From: Deltaproteobacteria bacterium
GTDB lineage: Bacteria; Myxococcota_A; UBA796; GCA-2862545
Direction: 5' to 3'
NCBI GenBank assembly: GCA_016938035.1
Contig: JAFGVK010000107.1
Location: 62,001-126,000 of the forward strand
DNA length: 64,000 bases
The position numbers and the translations under genes were made by a program. The notes below the pieces were generated by a model that saw only the letters and a program-made list of their open reading frames with translations, had not been told where the DNA came from and ran no database searches. How positions within the stretch are numbered: the stretch's first letter is position 1; each line of letters begins with the position of its first letter. This document shows, in pieces, positions 59,753 through 64,000 of the stretch.

Positions 59753-60196
59753 CTATCGGTCCTCGTCGACCCCCACCCCATCGCACTCCCCGAGGTCGAT
59801 CGGGGTGCAGGTGCAGTCGGTGCACTCGCTGGTGTTGACGGAGGACTCCCCATCGGCGGACGCCGAGCAGCCCCCACCAGCGCACACCAAGGTCACGGTG
59901 GTCTGGTCGTCGGCGGTCACCGTGCAGCCACCCCCCTCACACTCAAACCGCACCGCCGCCTGGTCGGTGGACACCAGGTCACAGCCCCCCCCGTCACAGG
60001 TGAACGTCGCGGTAGTCTGCACATCTGCCGTAAAGGAGCAGTCGCCTCCGCTGCAATTCCACAGGCAGTCCATCGCCTGGTCAGTGCAGAGACAGGCCTC
60101 ATCACCCTCCTTGCAGTTGTTGGGGTCCCCGCAGCCAGCCAGCAGCGCCCCGGCGATCCACAGCGCGCTCACTCCTCTCACCCACAGCTCGATCAT
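59753..60196 (-). CDS. Cys-rich repeat lipoprotein
   Basis: The start is the ATG with GGAG five bases upstream, 147 residues. A lipobox GALLAGC near residue 20 is followed by a cluster of Cys and then four short repeats of the form TxxFxC(D/E/A)GGGC, about 20 residues each (residues 50-115), rich in Thr, Val and Gly. The pattern suggests a small beta-helix or beta-roll with paired Cys in disulphides on each turn. It ends with an acidic tail. I do not recognise a family. Confidence 0.78.
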   Translation of the reverse strand: MIELWVRGVSALWIAGALLAGCGDPNNCKEGDEACLCTDQAMDCLWNCSGGDCSFTADVQTTATFTCDGGGCDLVSTDQAAVRFECEGGGCTVTADDQTTVTLVCAGGGCSASADGESSVNTSECTDCTCTPIDLGECDGVGVDEDR

Positions 60197-60263
60197 CACG
60201 ACTCCCTGTTCCTGAAATCCAGTGTTCGCACACCCCAGGGGGCGGCCCCCAACTGGACACCGA

Positions 60264-61604
60264 TCAGCCCCTCCGGCGCCACCCCAGGGCGAGCACAAGC
60301 CCCCACAGGCCCGACGGCAGCGGCGCGTTCGCGCAGCCACCCGGCCCCTCTTCCCCTTGGTGCTCGGCAGGCGCGGTGAGCCACAGCTCCTGATCCCCCG
60401 CCAGATAGGCCGCGTCGTAGGACCGCCACCCCTCCGCTCCCAGGTTGGTCACCGCGAGCGTCACCCACGCGGCCCCGACCGGCAGCACAAGCTGAGGATC
60501 CTCTCCCCAGGCCGCCAGCTCTCCCCGCGCGCCGCCCCCCTCCCACTGCACCCACAGGCCCGAGCGCAGCCCGGAGGCGGAGCGCACCTGCAGCGAGGAT
60601 CCGCCGATCACCGGGCTTGTCGCGAAGACCTGCCCGGTCACCATCGGCCCCGCCTCGAAGGTGATCCGATCCGGCACCTCGTCCAGCTCGAGGGCTGGCA
60701 CCTTCTCCGCCTCCCCCCAGCCCGCCGCCTCAGCCAGCCCCCTGTCGTCCCACTGCTCCCCCACCAGCCAGCGGGTGCGCGCGAGGTCGTTGAGCACCTC
60801 CTGCCAGGGGCGCCCCGCCGCCGCCTCCACCCCGTCCAGCACGTCGGGCCCGCCCGCGAACACCTCGGCCGCCAGCCCCTGCCACACCGCAGGGCCCACC
60901 GCCCCATCCGAGGCGCCGTAGACCTGATCGAGGTGCATCATCCACACCGCTGAGCCGTACTCAAAGGCCGACCACTCCCCAAGCTGGTCCCACATCCAGT
61001 AGCCGTCCCCCACCAGGGCGGGCATCCACGGCGCGTCCTGAAAGGAGCCCACGTCCAGGTCCCACTGCCCGTGCTCCCCCAGGGTCCAGGTCTGGGCCGA
61101 GACCGCGGTGGCCTCCCACACGGTGAGGGTGGGCTCGCTGTAGTCCGTGGCCCACTGGAGCACGTGGTTGAACTCGTGCGCCACATAGACGTCGATCCAG
61201 TCGTCCGGCAGGTTGTCGTCGATCGCCACGTAGGCGGGGGCCCCCATGAAGCCGTCGCCTTCGACCAGATCGTAGAGGTCTGGCGCCCAGGCCCAGGCCT
61301 CCCAGTCGTCCAGATCGGTGAGGTACAGGTCCAGCTCCGGCGCCTCCTCGGTGTCTGGGAGGGCGGGGGGGTGAAAGCCCAGCTCGAGCACCTGCACCTG
61401 CCAGGCCAGCTCCGCCGCGGCCAGGGTGAGGTCGGCCTTCTCCGCGTCGGCCTGCCGCCGGTAGTGGACCACCAGCGGGAAGCGCTCGGAGCGGACCGCC
61501 CCCACCTCGGCGGGGCGCCCGGCCTCCCGGTAGCTGGGCGGGAGCAGGCAGTGGTGGGGGAGCTCACCCGCCTGTGCGGCGGCGAGCGCGATCCAGAGGA
61601 GCAT
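60264..61604 (-). CDS. secreted peptidase-like protein with MYXO-CTERM-like tail
   Basis: This 446-residue protein has a short signal peptide (MLLWIALAAAQAG) and the zincin-like motif VAHEFNHVLQW (HExxH) near residue 145 with a downstream Glu (VWEATAV), as in gluzincin-type metallopeptidases. The second half is beta-rich. The C-terminus is GGCANAPLPSGLWGLVLALGWRRRG: a Cys, a short hydrophobic stretch and an Arg cluster, the layout of MYXO-CTERM sorting signals. The protein would therefore be processed and displayed on the outer membrane. GGAGG lies four bases before the ATG. Confidence 0.82.
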   Translation of the reverse strand: MLLWIALAAAQAGELPHHCLLPPSYREAGRPAEVGAVRSERFPLVVHYRRQADAEKADLTLAAAELAWQVQVLELGFHPPALPDTEEAPELDLYLTDLDDWEAWAWAPDLYDLVEGDGFMGAPAYVAIDDNLPDDWIDVYVAHEFNHVLQWATDYSEPTLTVWEATAVSAQTWTLGEHGQWDLDVGSFQDAPWMPALVGDGYWMWDQLGEWSAFEYGSAVWMMHLDQVYGASDGAVGPAVWQGLAAEVFAGGPDVLDGVEAAAGRPWQEVLNDLARTRWLVGEQWDDRGLAEAAGWGEAEKVPALELDEVPDRITFEAGPMVTGQVFATSPVIGGSSLQVRSASGLRSGLWVQWEGGGARGELAAWGEDPQLVLPVGAAWVTLAVTNLGAEGWRSYDAAYLAGDQELWLTAPAEHQGEEGPGGCANAPLPSGLWGLVLALGWRRRG

Positions 61605-61743
61605 GGGACCTCCCTTACCTGGCCAGCCTACATCCTACGATGCGTCCGATGCTACCGCCCACCTTGACAGGTGGCCCGGCCACAGATAGCCGCCTGTCCG
61701 TCAATGTCCAAGTCTGTCCACCAAGGGTCCTGAGGTCCCACTG

Positions 61744-62445
61744 ATGCGGATGAGCGTCCAAGAAGCGGCCCTGCTCCTCGGGGTCTCGACCAAGACCATC
61801 TACCGCTGGGTGGGAGAGGGGCGGATCCCTTCGTACAGGGTGGCCAAGCAGCACCGCTTCGACCGCACCGAGCTGATGGAGTGGGCCACCTCGCAGCGGA
61901 TGGCCTACCAGCCCGCCGTGGCGCCCGGGCCATCCCACCAGGGCGAGTCCTTCCAGCCCCTCGACCAGGCGCTCGCGGAGGGCGGCATCCACTACCGCGT
62001 GGAGGGCGGCACCCGCCAGGAGGTGCTCCGCTCCGCGCTGGCGGTGACCTTCCCGGCAGATCCCGCCGAGCGCGAGCGCCTCTACCTTGCGCTGGAGGCG
62101 CGCGAGACGCTGGCCTCCACCTCGATTGGGGACGGGATCGCCCTCCCCCACCCCCGAAACCCCATCCAATTTGAGCTGCGGCGCCCCATCGCGAGCCTGT
62201 GCTTCCTGGAGCGCGAGGTGGACTGGCGCGCTCCCGACCGCAGGCCGGTGTCGGTCCTGATCATCGTGGCGGGAGGGACGGTGCGCGGCGTGCTGCAGCT
62301 CCACAGCCACACCCTGTTCGCCCTCCGCGACCCCGCCCTCTCCCGGGTGCTGGCCGAGCGCGGTTCGCGGGAGGAGATCCTGGCGGAGGCCCGCAGGGTC
62401 GCCCGCGATCTGGCCTCTCCTGACGCGGAATACGCCGCCCCCTGA
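61744..62445 (+). CDS. HTH (MerR/excisionase-type) fused to PTS EIIA domain
   Basis: This 233-residue protein has an N-terminal helix-turn-helix of the excisionase/MerR kind (VQEAALLLGVSTKTIYRWVGEGRIPSYRV, residues 5-33). A C-terminal PTS EIIA-type domain carries GDGIALPHPRN with the phospho-acceptor His at 136 and IIVAGGTVRGVLQLHSHTLFAL. EIIA-Ntr domains are phosphorylated by PTSNtr and regulate transport or transcription. The fusion suggests direct control of DNA binding by PTS phosphorylation. GAGG lies eight bases before the ATG. Confidence 0.85.
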   Translation: MRMSVQEAALLLGVSTKTIYRWVGEGRIPSYRVAKQHRFDRTELMEWATSQRMAYQPAVAPGPSHQGESFQPLDQALAEGGIHYRVEGGTRQEVLRSALAVTFPADPAERERLYLALEARETLASTSIGDGIALPHPRNPIQFELRRPIASLCFLEREVDWRAPDRRPVSVLIIVAGGTVRGVLQLHSHTLFALRDPALSRVLAERGSREEILAEARRVARDLASPDAEYAAP

Positions 62446-62463
62446 TCCCACCAGAGGTGTCGA

Positions 62464-63081
62464 TTGCTGCTTAGCGTGGGGCACGTCGCCCGCCTGATGT
62501 CCGTCCCCGAGGCGACGGTCCGGTCCTGGATCCGCCGGGAGGGTCTGCCCGCCCACAGGGTGCAGGGGCGGGTCGCGCTCCAGTCCGCGCTGCTCTTCGA
62601 CTGGGCGGCGGCGAGGCGCCTGCCGCTCCCCGCGAGCCACTTCCAGCAGGGGGGCCGCTGGGCGCTGGTGGAGGCGCTGGACCTGGGCGGGGTGCACCGG
62701 GCGGTGGACGGCTTCGAGGAGGTGGCCCGGCTCCTGAGCGCCAAGGTCCGGCGCCCCTGCGACCGCGAGATGGTGCGCGCCGTGATCGCCGGGAGGTCGC
62801 TCAGCGCCTACACCCTCGCCGCGGACGGGGTCGCGGTGCCCTCGATGAGCGCGCCGGCGCTGGTGCCCGGGCCGCCGGTGGTGGCCCTGATCGTCCTGTC
62901 CTCGCCCCTACAGTCCGACGGCGCACCGGTGAACGCCCTGTTCGCCGCCCTGGCACCCACCCTCGCCGCGCACAGGGCGCTGGTGGCCGAGCTGGTGGAG
63001 GCGCTGGGGCAGTCCGCGGTCGCAGAGGCGGCCCGCGCCGGCGCGCTGGCCCCCCTCCGGGCCTCGGTGGGTGCCCGGTGA
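62464..63081 (+). CDS. second HTH-EIIA fusion lacking the phospho-His
   Basis: This 205-residue protein has the same plan. An HTH (VGHVARLMSVPEATVRSWIRREGLPAHRV) is followed by an EIIA-like domain, where the active-site segment reads DGVAVPSMSAP, with Ser127 in the place of the His and no other His nearby. ALIVLSSPLQSDGAPVNALFAALAPTL keeps the later EIIA helix pattern. It cannot be phosphorylated at the usual site and may act as a constitutive partner. The TTG start has GAGG six bases upstream. It overlaps the antiporter-like gene by four bases. Confidence 0.8.
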   Translation: MLLSVGHVARLMSVPEATVRSWIRREGLPAHRVQGRVALQSALLFDWAAARRLPLPASHFQQGGRWALVEALDLGGVHRAVDGFEEVARLLSAKVRRPCDREMVRAVIAGRSLSAYTLAADGVAVPSMSAPALVPGPPVVALIVLSSPLQSDGAPVNALFAALAPTLAAHRALVAELVEALGQSAVAEAARAGALAPLRASVGAR

Positions 63082-64000
63082 TCGCCCTGCTCGCCGGCGC
63101 GGCGCTCACCTTCTCCGGCGGGCTCGCGGCCCTGCTGGCGGGGCGTCGCGCCCGGCTGGCGGGGGCCCTGGGAGCCGCTAGCGCGAGCCTGGGCGGGGCG
63201 CTGATCCTGGTGCCAGCGCTGGAGGTGCTGCGGGGCGGCGCTCCCCTCACCCTGACCGCGCAGCTCGGCGCACCCTGGGGCGCGGTGAGCGTGGGGCTGG
63301 ACCCCCTCAGCGCCTGGTTCGCGGTGCCCCTCGCGGTGCTCGGCGCGGTGGGGGCGCTGTACGGGGCGAGCTACCTGCCCGCCCACGCCCCCGCGTCCCG
63401 GACCGGGGTGGCCTGGTTCAGCTACAACACCCTGCTCGCCGGGATGCTCGGGGTGCTGGTCGCGCGGGACGCCACCCTCTTCCTGGTCACCTGGGAGCTG
63501 ATGTCGCTGGCGGGGTGGGGGCTGGTCTCGTTTGAGCACCGGCGCCCCGAGGTGCGGCGGGCCGGGCTGGTGTACCTGGCTGCGGCGCACCTGGGCACCG
63601 CCCTGCTGCTGAGCTTCTTCCTGGTGCTCCGCCACCACACAGGCGAGAGCGCCCTCCTCACCCCCCTCGCGGTGGGGAGCGCGCTCCCGTCGGTGCTGCT
63701 CGCCCTGGCGATCGGCGGCTTCGGCGCCAAGGCGGGGCTGATCCCCCTCCACGTCTGGCTCCCAGAGGCCCACGCCGCGGCGCCCTCGCACGGCTCCGCC
63801 CTGATGTCGGGGGTGATGGTGAAGATCGGGGTCTACGGCCTGCTGCGCGCCGCGCTGCTGGTGGGAGGAGGCCCCCCGTGGTTCGGCCCTGTCCTGGTGG
63901 CGCTGGGCCTGACCGGGGCGCTGGTGGGGATCAGGATGTCGATCACCCAGCGGGAGCTGAAGCGGGCGCTGGCCCTCTCGACGGTGGAGAACGTGGGGCT
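63078..64000 (+). CDS. NuoL/HyfB-like membrane antiporter subunit, 3' end outside window
   Basis: The first 307 codons of a polytopic protein with many membrane helices. The conserved core GGFGAKAGLIPLHVWLPEAHAAAPSHGSALMSG and VMVKIGVYGLLR near residues 210-250 is that of proton-pumping Nuo/Mrp/hydrogenase-4 (HyfB, HycC) subunits, with the key Lys and Glu present. The gene runs off the window. The GTG start overlaps the HTH-EIIA stop. HyfB/HycC or MrpD fits better than NuoL, given the context. Confidence 0.87.
   Translation, partial: MIALLAGAALTFSGGLAALLAGRRARLAGALGAASASLGGALILVPALEVLRGGAPLTLTAQLGAPWGAVSVGLDPLSAWFAVPLAVLGAVGALYGASYLPAHAPASRTGVAWFSYNTLLAGMLGVLVARDATLFLVTWELMSLAGWGLVSFEHRRPEVRRAGLVYLAAAHLGTALLLSFFLVLRHHTGESALLTPLAVGSALPSVLLALAIGGFGAKAGLIPLHVWLPEAHAAAPSHGSALMSGVMVKIGVYGLLRAALLVGGGPPWFGPVLVALGLTGALVGIRMSITQRELKRALALSTVENVG

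Overview
The window looks like chromosomal DNA of a high-GC Gram-negative bacterium, most likely Myxococcota-like. Supporting signs are many lipoproteins with lipoboxes, a secreted HExxH protein ending in a MYXO-CTERM-like tail (Cys, hydrophobic stretch, Arg cluster), a paired lptE-like/holA locus and very long SecD and SecF proteins. The species cannot be fixed from sequence alone. Most genes sit in tight operons whose start and stop codons overlap (ATGA, GTGA or TGATG), and most chosen starts carry a GGAG-type ribosome binding site.

Left part (1-11.4 kb, minus strand): a ten-gene envelope operon. Four exported proteins or lipoproteins (two repeat-rich, one small beta-domain protein, one with a low-complexity linker) precede a complete Opp/Dpp-type ABC importer (binding protein, two permeases, two ATPases). 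A further exported protein runs off the window. A dihydrouridine synthase and an SRPBCC protein lie upstream. 11.5-14.9 kb (plus): GNAT, TPM-domain, Tim44/zinc-ribbon and MazG-like genes, all overlapping. 14.9-19.0 kb (minus): a P-loop protein and an acyl-CoA operon (3-hydroxyacyl-CoA dehydrogenase, crotonase, acyl-CoA dehydrogenase, stand-alone B12-binding domain). 19.0-32.7 kb: a STAND-like protein with a damaged Walker A motif, a thioredoxin-like lipoprotein, rlmB, PIN-PhoH, a secreted protein, secF-secD-yajC, tgt-queA and a five-S1-domain protein.

Centre (33.4-41.6 kb): a type 4 uracil-DNA glycosylase and maf, then the most notable locus, a chaperone cluster on the plus strand. It runs Hsp70-VWA fusion, GrpE-like protein, second Hsp70, tail-anchored protein with two J-like modules lacking HPD, and a TPR-zincin. 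It is followed by tRNA-Ala(CGC) with a strong terminator. 41.7-50.6 kb: a RecG-like protein with altered catalytic motifs, greA, lepA, UDP-glucose dehydrogenase, rpsT, a decayed copy of the holA tail, and holA-lptE.

Right part (51-64 kb): an outer-membrane-like protein, rpsU, two envelope proteins, a 1.3-kb gene-poor stretch, then pepA-methyltransferase-polyphosphate glucokinase-phosphatase. A lone flagellin-like gene whose ribosome binding site points at an ATA codon follows, with a Cys-rich lipoprotein, a secreted peptidase-like protein, two HTH-EIIA fusions and the start of a NuoL/HyfB-like antiporter subunit.

Two intergenic regions (about 32.9-33.4 and 54.5-54.9 kb) carry related repeats with imperfect terminal inverted repeats and stacked G/C hairpins, like a MITE family. 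No CRISPR array, integrase, transposase gene, rRNA or replication origin was seen.
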